In this document: piece after piece, positions 56,879 through 64,000 of the stretch
How the letters are laid out: every line of letters starts with the position of its first letter
How positions within the stretch are numbered: the stretch's first letter is position 1
DNA from: an uncultured Robinsoniella sp.
Lineage (GTDB): Bacteria; Bacillota; Clostridia; Lachnospirales; Lachnospiraceae
Length of the DNA: 64,000 bases
Reading direction: 5' to 3'
NCBI GenBank assembly: GCA_900540475.1
Contig: UQGG01000013.1
Span: forward strand, 62,001-126,000
Notes under the pieces: model-generated
What the model was told of the DNA's origin: nothing
What the model saw: the letters and a program-made list of their open reading frames with translations, nothing else
Databases searched by the model: none
Position numbers and translations under genes: made by a program

Positions 56879-56907
56879 TTTTCATATTTGTAATAATTGT
56901 ATATAAT
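56879..56907 (+). promoter_or_regulatory. Promoter of the MreB-family gene
   Basis: TTTTCA (56879-56884), spacer 17, TATAAT (56902-56907). The leader to 57122 is about 205 bases and contains the whole inverted-repeat element. Region 56768-56878 is AT-rich without other features. Confidence 0.65.
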
Positions 56908-56924
56908 AAAAGGCACAACAGTGT

Positions 56925-57089
56925 TAGAACGTGTTTGAAAATTCATTCCCGTCATCTGTACGCCCCACTTTGCGGCATATTTGCCCCGAATTCAGGTTAC
57001 GTAGCCCGCTACGCGCCCTTCATCCGGGACAAAACTCCCACAAACTGTGACGCACAGCTGACAGTAAGCAATTATAAAACACGCTCTAG
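56925..57089. repeat. 165-bp imperfect inverted-repeat element in the leader
   Basis: The left arm (56925-56972) and right arm (57042-57089) match in about 35 of 48 positions when one is inverted. The inside also folds: CCCCGAAT with ATCCGGG and CGTAG with CTACG (56999-57013). The whole can form one long hairpin. The local GC is higher than in the flanks. I recall similar units scattered in Lachnospiraceae genomes; partial arms occur at 58183 and 18329. Confidence 0.75.
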
Positions 57090-57121
57090 AACGAGACATG
57101 TTCTGGGAAAGGGGTAGTAAA

Positions 57122-58111
57122 ATGGCGTCGTCAGATATCGGTATCGATTTGGGTACGGCCAGTATCCTTGTGTATGTCAGGGGAAAAGGCGTCGTATTAA
57201 AAGAACCTTCAGTGGTGGCTTTTGACAGAGACACGAATAAGATTAAAGCAATCGGGGAAGAAGCAAGAGTACTGCTTGGCAGGTCTCCGGGAAATATAGT
57301 AGCGATCCGTCCGCTTCGTAAAGGAGTTATATCCGATTATACGGTTACGGAGCAGATGTTAAAATATTTTATACAAAAGGCAATCGGAAAATTATCATTT
57401 CGAAAGCCAAGGATCAGTATCAGTGTTCCAAGCAGCGTTACGGAAGTGGAAAAAAAGGCAGTAGAGGATGCTACATATCTGGCTGGAGCCAGAGAAGTGC
57501 AGATTATAGATGAGCCAATAGCTGCGGCGATAGGGGCAGGTATTGATGTGTCAAGGCCCTGCGGTAATATGATTGTAGATATCGGCGGAGGAACCTGTGA
57601 CGTTGCGGTGATTTCTTTAAATGGAATTGTAGTAAGTAATTCCATCAAAGTGGCAGGAGACGATTTTGACGAGGCGATTATCCGCTATGTGAGAAAGAAG
57701 CATAATCTGCTTATCGGAGAACGGACGGCAGAGGATATCAAAATCCATGTGGGAACGGCGATTGAACGTCCCCAGCAGAAAGTAATGGAAGTAAAAGGAA
57801 GGGATCTGGTTACCAGCCTTCCGAAAACGGTAAAGATTACGTCCGAAGAAGTCCGGGAAGCGCTGAAGGAGGCAACCACGCAGATCGTGGAAGCGGTCAG
57901 AAATGTTCTGGAGAAGACGCCCCCTGAAATGGCTGCCGACGTGGTGGACAGAGGAATCGTTCTTACCGGAGGAGGCGCCCTGCTGGATGGGCTGGAAGAA
58001 TTAATTGAAGAAAAAACAGGCATTAACACCATGACTGCAGAAGAACCTATGACTGCAGTAGTTGTTGGTACCGGAAGATATATAGAGTTGATGTCTGCAG
58101 AGAAAAATTAG
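57122..58111 (+). CDS. MreB/Mbl-family actin-like protein
   Basis: 329 residues from ATG 57122 (AAAGGGGTAG upstream); an earlier ATG at 57098 would add 8 residues and is less likely. Actin-fold motifs: SDIGIDLGTASILVYV (phosphate 1), MIVDIGGGTCDVAVI (phosphate 2), TGGGALLDGL (adenosine). MreB proteins form membrane-bound filaments that guide side-wall growth. No mreC or mreD follows, so this is a stand-alone paralogue, perhaps Mbl- or MreBH-like. The 159-base gap after it contains the arm relic and small hairpins. Confidence 0.95.
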   Translation: MASSDIGIDLGTASILVYVRGKGVVLKEPSVVAFDRDTNKIKAIGEEARVLLGRSPGNIVAIRPLRKGVISDYTVTEQMLKYFIQKAIGKLSFRKPRISISVPSSVTEVEKKAVEDATYLAGAREVQIIDEPIAAAIGAGIDVSRPCGNMIVDIGGGTCDVAVISLNGIVVSNSIKVAGDDFDEAIIRYVRKKHNLLIGERTAEDIKIHVGTAIERPQQKVMEVKGRDLVTSLPKTVKITSEEVREALKEATTQIVEAVRNVLEKTPPEMAADVVDRGIVLTGGGALLDGLEELIEEKTGINTMTAEEPMTAVVVGTGRYIELMSAEKN

Positions 58112-58182
58112 AAAATGAGGCTGTGGTTTAGGTTTGCGGGACAGGCAGAGTGATCTGACGTTCTGAAGCTTAGACGACAGCC

Positions 58183-58233
58183 TTAGAGCGCGTTTGAAAA
58201 TTCATTCCTGGCAGATGGGAATTCTTATCTGCC
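58183..58233 (+). repeat. Truncated arm of the hairpin element plus small stem
   Basis: TTAGAGCGCGTTTGAAAATT and onward to 58210 matches the left arm of the 56925 element in nearly all positions, but the remaining element is missing. It runs into a perfect stem GGCAGAT/ATCTGCC (58210-58216, 58227-58233) that may be what is left after internal deletion. Confidence 0.55.
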
Positions 58234-58270
58234 GATAAGGTATGCAGACAGCAGTAACAGGAGAAATGGA

Positions 58271-60499
58271 ATGGAAAGAATTGATGGTTATGTAGATCAT
58301 ATTGTGTTTCGGAACACGGACAACGGGTATACGGTAATGTCCGTTGTCAGCAAAGGCGATGAGGTTACCTGCGTAGGCATGCTCCAGTATATCGGAGACG
58401 GGGAATTAATCGAAGCACAGGGACATTACACGGAACACGCCACCTACGGGCGCCAGTTCCAGATAGAAAGTTATGAAATTAAGGCACCGGAAGATGCCAT
58501 GGCAATAGAACGGTATCTGGGCTCCGGTGCAATAAAGGGGATCGGCGTGGCTCTGGCAGCCAGAATTGTACGCCGGTTTAAAGACGACACCTTCCGGATT
58601 ATTGAAGAAGAACCGGAACGCCTTGCTGAAATAAAGGGAATCAGTGAGAAAAAAGCCAGAGAGATTTCCGAACAGGTGGAAGAAAAGCGGGATATGCGTA
58701 AGGCAATGATCTTTTTGCAGAAATACGGCATTTCCACCACTCTGGGGGTAAAGATTTATAAAGAATACGGACAGAATCTCTATCAGATTATCCAGGAAAA
58801 TCCCTATAAGATGGCAGATGATATTGATGGAGTTGGATTTCGTATTGCAGACGAGATTGCATCAAAGGTTGGCATACATACCGATTCTGATTTCCGTATT
58901 AAAAGCGGAATTCTATATAGCCTTCTACAGGCATCCCAGGAGGGACATGTCTACCTGCCCCGGGAAATCCTGTTTCAAAGAGCAGGAGAGCTTCTGGGTA
59001 TTGCGCCGGATCTGATGGAGAAACATCTCATGGATATGGCGGTAGACCGGAAAGTGATTTTAAAGGAAGAAGCCGGGAAATTGCTGGTATACAGCGCTTC
59101 CTATTATTATCTGGAATTGAATACAGCAAAAATGCTTCACGACCTGAATATTTCAAGTGTGGTTTCAGAAGAAAAAATTCTGTCCCGAATCAGCACCATT
59201 GAACAGGAAAATGAAACAGAGCTGGATGAAATGCAAAGATCAGCTGTCACAGAAGCTGTGAGAAACGGACTTCTGATTATCACAGGTGGACCGGGTACCG
59301 GTAAAACAACCACCATCAATGCCCTGATCGATTACTTTGAAACAGAGGGACTGATGATTTCCCTGGCAGCACCCACAGGAAGGGCTGCCAAACGAATGAC
59401 AGAAGCTACCGGTTACGAGGCACAGACTATACACCGCCTGTTAGAGTTGTCCGGTGCCATGGAAGAACGGGTGGGCAGAGTACAGTTCGAACGAAATGCT
59501 CAGAATCCCCTGGAGGCTGATGTCATAATTATTGATGAAATGTCCATGGTAGACATACATTTAATCTATGCTCTTTTAAGTGCCATAACGGTGGGAACCA
59601 GGCTGATTCTGGTAGGTGACGTTAACCAGCTGCCATCGGTGGGGCCGGGAAGTGTACTGAAGGATGTGATCGATTCCGGCTGCTTTCCGGTGGTACGACT
59701 TACGAAAATCTTCCGTCAGGCAAGTGAAAGCGATATCGTAGTGAATGCCCATAAGATAAATCAGGGGGAAAAAGTGGTGCTGGATAACAAGAGTATGGAC
59801 TTTTTCTTTTTACAGCGCAATGATGCCAATGTAATCATAAGCGTGGTTTTAACACTGATTCAAAAAAAGCTTCCGAAATTTGTAGATGCTACTATGTTTG
59901 ACATTCAGGTTATGACCCCAATGCGTAAGGGTCTTCTTGGAGTAGAACGATTAAACGGCATACTGCAGCAGTATCTGAACCCGCCTGAGAAGAGCAAGAA
60001 TGAGCGGGAACATGGAGACGGCCTGTTCCGGGAAGGGGACAAGGTCATGCAGATTAAAAATAATTACCAGATTCAATGGGAAAAACGGGGAAGATACGGG
60101 ATTCCAATTGAAAAAGGAGACGGTGTCTTTAACGGCGACATGGGAATTGTCCGGGAGATTAATACATTTTCCGAACTGCTTACCGTAGAATTTGACGACT
60201 GCAGATTTGTAGAGTACTCTTTTAAACAACTGGATGAACTGGAGCTGGCTTATGCCATTACCATCCACAAAGCCCAGGGAAGCGAGTATCCCGCAGTGGT
60301 AATTCCCCTGTTAAACGGACCCAGAATGCTGATGAACCGCAATCTGCTCTATACAGCAGTGACCAGGGCGAGAAAATGTGTGACCCTGGTAGGCAGTCCA
60401 AATACTTTTTATCAGATGGTAGATAATGAATTTGAGCAGAAGCGTTACACTACCCTTAAGGAACGGATCAGAGAGTTAAATGAACTTCAGGAAGTTTAA
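58271..60499 (+). CDS. recD2: RecD2-type DNA helicase
   Basis: 742 residues, ATG with AGGAGAAATGGA upstream. N-terminal extension typical of RecD2 (about 1-200, with helix-hairpin-helix turns GAIKGIGVALA and EIKGISEKKA), then a superfamily 1B helicase: Walker A GGPGTGKTT (339-347), IIDEMSMVD, GDVNQLPSVGPG, RKGLLG, and C-terminal YAITIHKAQGSEYP. This 5'-3' helicase works outside RecBCD, in repair and replication fork upkeep. It is followed 47 bases later by a comF-like gene. Confidence 0.96.
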   Translation: MERIDGYVDHIVFRNTDNGYTVMSVVSKGDEVTCVGMLQYIGDGELIEAQGHYTEHATYGRQFQIESYEIKAPEDAMAIERYLGSGAIKGIGVALAARIVRRFKDDTFRIIEEEPERLAEIKGISEKKAREISEQVEEKRDMRKAMIFLQKYGISTTLGVKIYKEYGQNLYQIIQENPYKMADDIDGVGFRIADEIASKVGIHTDSDFRIKSGILYSLLQASQEGHVYLPREILFQRAGELLGIAPDLMEKHLMDMAVDRKVILKEEAGKLLVYSASYYYLELNTAKMLHDLNISSVVSEEKILSRISTIEQENETELDEMQRSAVTEAVRNGLLIITGGPGTGKTTTINALIDYFETEGLMISLAAPTGRAAKRMTEATGYEAQTIHRLLELSGAMEERVGRVQFERNAQNPLEADVIIIDEMSMVDIHLIYALLSAITVGTRLILVGDVNQLPSVGPGSVLKDVIDSGCFPVVRLTKIFRQASESDIVVNAHKINQGEKVVLDNKSMDFFFLQRNDANVIISVVLTLIQKKLPKFVDATMFDIQVMTPMRKGLLGVERLNGILQQYLNPPEKSKNEREHGDGLFREGDKVMQIKNNYQIQWEKRGRYGIPIEKGDGVFNGDMGIVREINTFSELLTVEFDDCRFVEYSFKQLDELELAYAITIHKAQGSEYPAVVIPLLNGPRMLMNRNLLYTAVTRARKCVTLVGSPNTFYQMVDNEFEQKRYTTLKERIRELNELQEV

Positions 60500-60546
60500 T
60501 AGCGGGTGCAATAAGGAAACCCTTGGGAGAGAGTTTCAGGCAGACC

Positions 60547-61266
60547 ATGAATCAAATAAAAGAACTGCTTCTTGGCATTTTGTTTCCAAGGAGGTGTCCC
60601 CTCTGCGGAAAAATTGTAAAATGGCGGGAGGGTACGGCATGCAGGAAATGCCGTGAAAAAGAGAAGCCCCTTGTGGAGCCTCTCTGTAAAAAATGCGGAA
60701 AACCGATTCTGTGGGAAGAAGCAGAATTTTGTTTTGACTGTACCAGACATGCTCATTTTTATGAGTGCGGACGGGCCGTGTATCTCTATGAGAAGAAAAT
60801 GAAGGAAGCGGTCCGGCAGCTGAAATATAATAATAAGAGAGAATACGCCGATTTTTTTGCAGAAGAAATCCAAAAGCATCTGGGCAGCCAGATACAAAGA
60901 TGGAATCCGGATGTGATTATTGCGGTTCCCATGCATTGGAGGAAACGGCAGAAGAGAGGATACAACCAGGGGGAAGTGCTTGCCAGGAAAACGGCGCGCC
61001 TTCTTTGTGTCCCTTTTCGGAAAAATCTGGTGAAAAAGGTGATAAATACAGATTCCCAGAAAGATTTAAGCCGGGAAGAGCGAAAAAAGAATCTGAAAAA
61101 TGCTTTTAAAATCAAAGAACCTGATGTAGAATTAAATGTGGTTTTGATCATTGACGATGTGTATACCACGGGCAGTACGGTAGATGCGGTAGCCAAAGTG
61201 CTGCTGGAGCACGGAGTTGGAAAAGTGTATTACATCAGCCTTTGTATTGGAAAAGGAAGTTCCTGA
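60547..61266 (+). CDS. ComF-family phosphoribosyltransferase-like protein
   Basis: 239 residues from ATG 60547; a TTG at 60523 with AAGGA six bases before it is an equally possible start and would add 8 residues. N-terminal cysteine clusters FPRRCPLCGK, CRKCREKE, CKKCGKPI and CFDC for zinc, then a PRTase domain with PMHWRKRQKRGYNQ and VLIIDDVYTTGST (PRPP loop). ComFC acts in DNA uptake for natural transformation. No other competence genes are in view. The gene ends 10 bases before the next promoter. Confidence 0.92.
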   Translation: MNQIKELLLGILFPRRCPLCGKIVKWREGTACRKCREKEKPLVEPLCKKCGKPILWEEAEFCFDCTRHAHFYECGRAVYLYEKKMKEAVRQLKYNNKREYADFFAEEIQKHLGSQIQRWNPDVIIAVPMHWRKRQKRGYNQGEVLARKTARLLCVPFRKNLVKKVINTDSQKDLSREERKKNLKNAFKIKEPDVELNVVLIIDDVYTTGSTVDAVAKVLLEHGVGKVYYISLCIGKGSS

Positions 61267-61275
61267 ACAATAAAC

Positions 61276-61318
61276 TTTTCAATAGACTGTTTTTGTGCTA
61301 TACTAAATAAAGTATAGC
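61276..61318 (+). promoter_or_regulatory. Promoter with palindrome over the -10 box
   Basis: TTTTCA (61276-61281), spacer 17 with an extended TG, TATACT (61299-61304). GCTATACT (61297-61304) is the exact inverse of AGTATAGC (61311-61318), so a protein site or a 5'-end RNA hairpin overlaps the start region. It drives the membrane-protein genes and probably cdaA. Confidence 0.6.
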
Positions 61319-61337
61319 TATGTTTGAGGAGGCCTGT

Positions 61338-61814
61338 ATGATTAACGAAAAACGCATAAAGCTCATGACAAGAATGGCCATTTTTGAGAGTCGAAATGAA
61401 GAGGAATTGTACAAAGTAAAGAATTATTTCCGAAGTGATTATATTGGTGTACATATGATTAAGAATGCAATCCGGATTACACTTGTTTTTTTACTGGGAC
61501 TATTGGCATGGGGCTGCTATAATATGGACAAACTGGTAAAAGAGATCACAAGTATGGACATCGGTGCCCTGGTGGTCCGCATTGTTGTTGTGTATGTAGT
61601 GGTTTTGGTGATTTTTTCTATTATCACCTATATTATATATTCCTTTCAGTATATCAGGGCAAAAGAGGATCTTGAATATTACCAGCTTTTGTTAGAAAAA
61701 CTGGAAAAAGAATATGAACGTGAGGATGCCGGCCTGCAGTCTGCAACAGGTATCAACAGGAATCGAAGTAAAACGCCGGGAGGAGACAGGCATGGGAACG
61801 TTACTGGAATTTAA
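61338..61814 (+). CDS. Small two-span membrane protein, unknown function
   Basis: 158 residues from ATG 61338 (GAGGAGG upstream). Two membrane segments: about 45-63 (AIRITLVFLLGLLAWGCYN) and about 75-105 (VVRIVVVYVVVLVIFSIITY). The N-terminal 40 residues and the C-terminal 55 (coiled-coil-like YYQLLLEKLEKEYERED) are cytoplasmic and charged. I do not recognise the family. It overlaps the next gene by 23 bases and is the first gene of the promoter that leads to cdaA. Confidence 0.8.
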   Translation: MINEKRIKLMTRMAIFESRNEEELYKVKNYFRSDYIGVHMIKNAIRITLVFLLGLLAWGCYNMDKLVKEITSMDIGALVVRIVVVYVVVLVIFSIITYIIYSFQYIRAKEDLEYYQLLLEKLEKEYEREDAGLQSATGINRNRSKTPGGDRHGNVTGI

Positions 61815-62823
61815 GGAACTGATTAAGAATTTCTATGGAAAGTATGATTCCTATCTGATTTCCATTGGGAAATTTATAATAGCACTATGTGCTTTCATGA
61901 TGATTAATATCAAACTAGGGCAGATGCATCTGCTGAACAATCCGCTCATTGTTATTATACTGGCTCTGGTTTGTTCTTTTCTGCCGCTGAATGCAATTGT
62001 TTTAATTGGATCGGCATTCATAATCGGGCATTTATATGCCCTGTCACTGGAAGCATTTCTGGTAGGCACCGGAATACTGGTGGTAATGCTGCTGCTTTAT
62101 TTTGGGATTGCACCTAAGGAAAGTCTGGCAATTATCCTTGCTCCGATCGCATGCGGGCTGAATATTCCATGTGCGGTGCCTTTGGTACTGGGACTTGTAA
62201 GGACACCTTTTGCAGGAATCGGGATCGCATTCGGTACCATTGGTTATTATACGGTTGCCGTGTTGGATGATAAGGCAAAAGGCGTAACGGCAACGGCGAA
62301 AGATGCCACTGAGGCAATGGTTCAGAAGCTGACGGGGCTGCTGGACAGCATATTAAAAAATCCGGAGATGATTATTACTGTGATTACAATGCTTGCTGTG
62401 ATTATTATGGTCTATGTGATCCGGCGGATGGCAATTAGATATGCCTGGTCCATTGCGATTCTGGTAGGGACGTTTATCTTCCTGATCAGTACGCTGATGG
62501 GTGGAATGGTCATGGGAACTGGTAAAAATTTCCTGGGAGTTATTCTTGGAACAGCAGTATCGGCAGCCATTGCATTTTTCGTAAAACTGTTTTTATTCGA
62601 AGTAGATTATAAAAGGACGCAAAAGGTACAATTTGAAGACGACGATTATTACTATTTTGTAAAAGCCGTTCCAAAGACAGTGGTAAAACAGAGGAAAAAA
62701 GAGATACATCAGGAAGAACCGGTGCGCAATTCAAGAAATGAGGGGAGAAGCGCAGCCGAAAGACCTAAGCGGGTTCGCAGAGGGGAACCGGGAAGGTCGG
62801 ATTTGGATATTAAAGATTATTAA
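61792..62823 (+). CDS. Multi-span membrane protein, unknown function
   Basis: 343 residues from ATG 61792 (GGGAGGAG upstream). Eight or so membrane segments between residues 20 and 270, including LIVIILALVCSFLPLNAIVL and IGHLYALSLEAFLVGTGILV, with GLNIPCAVPLVLGLVRTPFAGIG-like glycine/proline loops split over the middle. A helix with TATAKDATEAMVQKL sits near 165-180. The last 60 residues are a strongly basic, disordered tail (KQRKKEIHQEE ... RPKRVRRGEPGR). No known transporter motif. Position 11 bases before cdaA suggests a link to c-di-AMP signalling or the cell envelope, but this is inference. Confidence 0.82.
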   Translation: MGTLLEFKELIKNFYGKYDSYLISIGKFIIALCAFMMINIKLGQMHLLNNPLIVIILALVCSFLPLNAIVLIGSAFIIGHLYALSLEAFLVGTGILVVMLLLYFGIAPKESLAIILAPIACGLNIPCAVPLVLGLVRTPFAGIGIAFGTIGYYTVAVLDDKAKGVTATAKDATEAMVQKLTGLLDSILKNPEMIITVITMLAVIIMVYVIRRMAIRYAWSIAILVGTFIFLISTLMGGMVMGTGKNFLGVILGTAVSAAIAFFVKLFLFEVDYKRTQKVQFEDDDYYYFVKAVPKTVVKQRKKEIHQEEPVRNSRNEGRSAAERPKRVRRGEPGRSDLDIKDY

Positions 62824-62834
62824 TCAGAAGGGGC

Positions 62835-63731
62835 GTGAAATCAGTGGAGGTTATAAAGAGATTTTTTCTGGTAAATCTTTATAAACTGACGGAGCCTATT
62901 TCCAATATTAACTACAGAGATGTGATCGAAATTATTATCCTGACATTTATCGTTTACCGTTTTCTGGTATGGATAAAGGATACAAGGGCATGGACTTTAC
63001 TTAAGGGGATCCTGCTTCTGGGGCTGTTTGTTTTAATTGCCAATATTTTCGAACTGGATACCATAACATTTTTGATTAATAAGGGAATTGGTTTTGCATT
63101 TATGGCAGTAATGGTAATTTTCCAGCCGGAGCTTCGAAGGGCATTGGAAGAACTGGGAGAAAAAAAGATATTTACAACGTTGACGCCATTTGACACAGCC
63201 AGGGAGATCCGGGAACGTTTCAGCGATAAAACGGTGAATGAACTGGTAAAAGCGACAGTTGAAATGGCAAAGGTTAAGACGGGTGCATTAATTGTCATTG
63301 AGAATAATGTTACGCTGGCTGAGTATGAGAGAACCGGGATCGCAATTGATTCCATATTAACCAGCCAGTTACTGATTAATATATTTGAACATAATACGCC
63401 GCTTCACGACGGGGCAGTGATTGTAAGGGGGAATCGAATTATTTCAGCTACCTGTTACCTGCCGCTATCGGATAACCTGGCACTTAGCAAAGAACTGGGA
63501 ACCAGGCACAGAGCCGGTGTGGGAATCAGTGAGGAGACTGATTCTCTGACAATTATTGTTTCAGAAGAGACGGGAAGCGTCTCACTTGCCAGCAAAGGCA
63601 AACTAATGCGGGATGTTGACGCTGCAGTATTGAGACAGCAATTAGTGATTCTTCAGGATAAATCCGTAGACACGAAAAAGTTCAGACTTTGGAAAGGAAA
63701 GGGTAAAAATGAAGAAAAGCTTGGTGAATAA
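62835..63731 (+). CDS. cdaA: Diadenylate cyclase CdaA
   Basis: 298 residues with GTG 62835; GTG 62844 is better spaced from AAGGGG and would be three residues shorter. Three N-terminal membrane segments (about 28-95, IIILTFIVYRFLVWI, GILLLGLFVLIANIF), then the DisA_N cyclase domain with LHDGAVIV (Asp192-Gly-Ala) and GTRHRAG (Arg224-His-Arg). It makes c-di-AMP, which controls potassium, osmotic balance and wall stress. Its end overlaps cdaR by 23 bases, the standard cdaA-cdaR order. Confidence 0.97.
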   Translation: MKSVEVIKRFFLVNLYKLTEPISNINYRDVIEIIILTFIVYRFLVWIKDTRAWTLLKGILLLGLFVLIANIFELDTITFLINKGIGFAFMAVMVIFQPELRRALEELGEKKIFTTLTPFDTAREIRERFSDKTVNELVKATVEMAKVKTGALIVIENNVTLAEYERTGIAIDSILTSQLLINIFEHNTPLHDGAVIVRGNRIISATCYLPLSDNLALSKELGTRHRAGVGISEETDSLTIIVSEETGSVSLASKGKLMRDVDAAVLRQQLVILQDKSVDTKKFRLWKGKGKNEEKLGE

Positions 63732-64000
63732 CTTTGGCCTAAAAATGATCTCCATTCTACTGGCATTTCTGATCTGGCTGATTGTGGTTCAGGATAATGA
63801 TCCGGAAAAAGTAAAGCCCTTTACCAATATTCAGGTTGAGGTGGAAAATCAGGAGAGTCTGGAAAAACTGGGCAAGGTATATGAGGTATTGAATAATACA
63901 GACACGGTTACCGTGTACGCTACCGGTAGAAATTCAGTGATAAAGGAACTGGATAATTCTGATTTCCGCGTGTCGGCGGATCTTGAAAACCTCAATGATA
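63709..64000 (+). CDS. cdaR: CdaR (YbbR-domain regulator), N-terminal part
   Basis: ATG 63709 with AAAGGG upstream, inside the end of cdaA; runs off the window after 97 residues. One membrane anchor (FGLKMISILLAFLIWLIVV, about 9-27), then the first YbbR repeat facing outward (VKPFTNIQVEVEN ... VTVYATGRNSVI). CdaR binds and tunes the cyclase CdaA. More YbbR repeats are expected beyond the edge, usually followed by glmM. Confidence 0.93.
   Translation, partial: MKKSLVNNFGLKMISILLAFLIWLIVVQDNDPEKVKPFTNIQVEVENQESLEKLGKVYEVLNNTDTVTVYATGRNSVIKELDNSDFRVSADLENLND

Noticed and set aside
56875..57117. Possible small genes on both strands before the MreB-family gene
   Set aside because: They lie inside the inverted-repeat element and promoter, with no ribosome sites.

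Overview
The window reads as chromosomal DNA of a Firmicute of class Clostridia, most likely a Lachnospiraceae gut commensal. Support for this: moderate GC with AT-rich gaps, strong AGGAGG-type ribosome sites, AddAB instead of RecBCD, a murB-rapZ-whiA-HPr cluster, a cdaA-cdaR pair, YesM/YesN-type control of sugar importers, and CUT1 importers without their own ATPase. I cannot fix genus or species from sequence alone.

Layout. 1-297 is the end of an M17 leucyl aminopeptidase. 570-5396 is an accessory island: a secreted InlB-type repeat protein with five tandem 408-bp units and a C-terminal domain that looks like a papain-fold toxin (C1018, H1065, N1077/H1079 in the downstream reading frame), followed by an AT-rich gene that looks like its immunity partner. 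The toxin gene is split by a +1 frameshift at an A6 run (1051-1056). 5450-10917 is a response regulator and histidine kinase pair convergent with an FtsX-type ABC exporter. The two are separated by an exact 15-bp-period minisatellite, and the exporter promoter carries an 11-bp-spaced direct repeat. 11167-18314 is addB-addA. 18455-21934 is a GtrA-YfhO fusion with a long acidic repeat tail. 22198-24125 holds an aminotransferase and a small secreted protein.

24441-27439 is murB-rapZ-whiA-HPr, in which HPr has Glu at position 15 and keeps Ser46, as expected of a Crh-like regulator. 27473-30779 is a TPP-riboswitch-controlled operon for thiamine or pyrimidine-precursor uptake. 31024-35872 is uvrB-uvrA behind a promoter that overlaps a LexA-type box.

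36099-56654 is a large glycan-use locus: AraC regulator, GH78 rhamnosidase, ArsR-type regulator with a beta-rich sensor-like domain, two CUT1 importers, a GH2 enzyme, a YesM/YesN pair and a GH106-like enzyme. Together they suggest uptake and trimming of rhamnose-containing plant glycans or glycosides, with imported sugar transport energised by an ATPase encoded elsewhere.

56879-58111 is an MreB-family gene whose leader carries a 165-bp imperfect inverted-repeat element, with relics of its arm elsewhere in the window. The rest holds recD2, comF, two membrane proteins of unknown role, cdaA (c-di-AMP synthase) and the start of cdaR. The most interesting items are the split polymorphic-toxin/immunity module, the acidic-tailed GtrA-YfhO fusion with a probably recent premature stop, the 15-bp minisatellite, the dispersed hairpin element, and the unknown membrane-protein pair upstream of cdaA.
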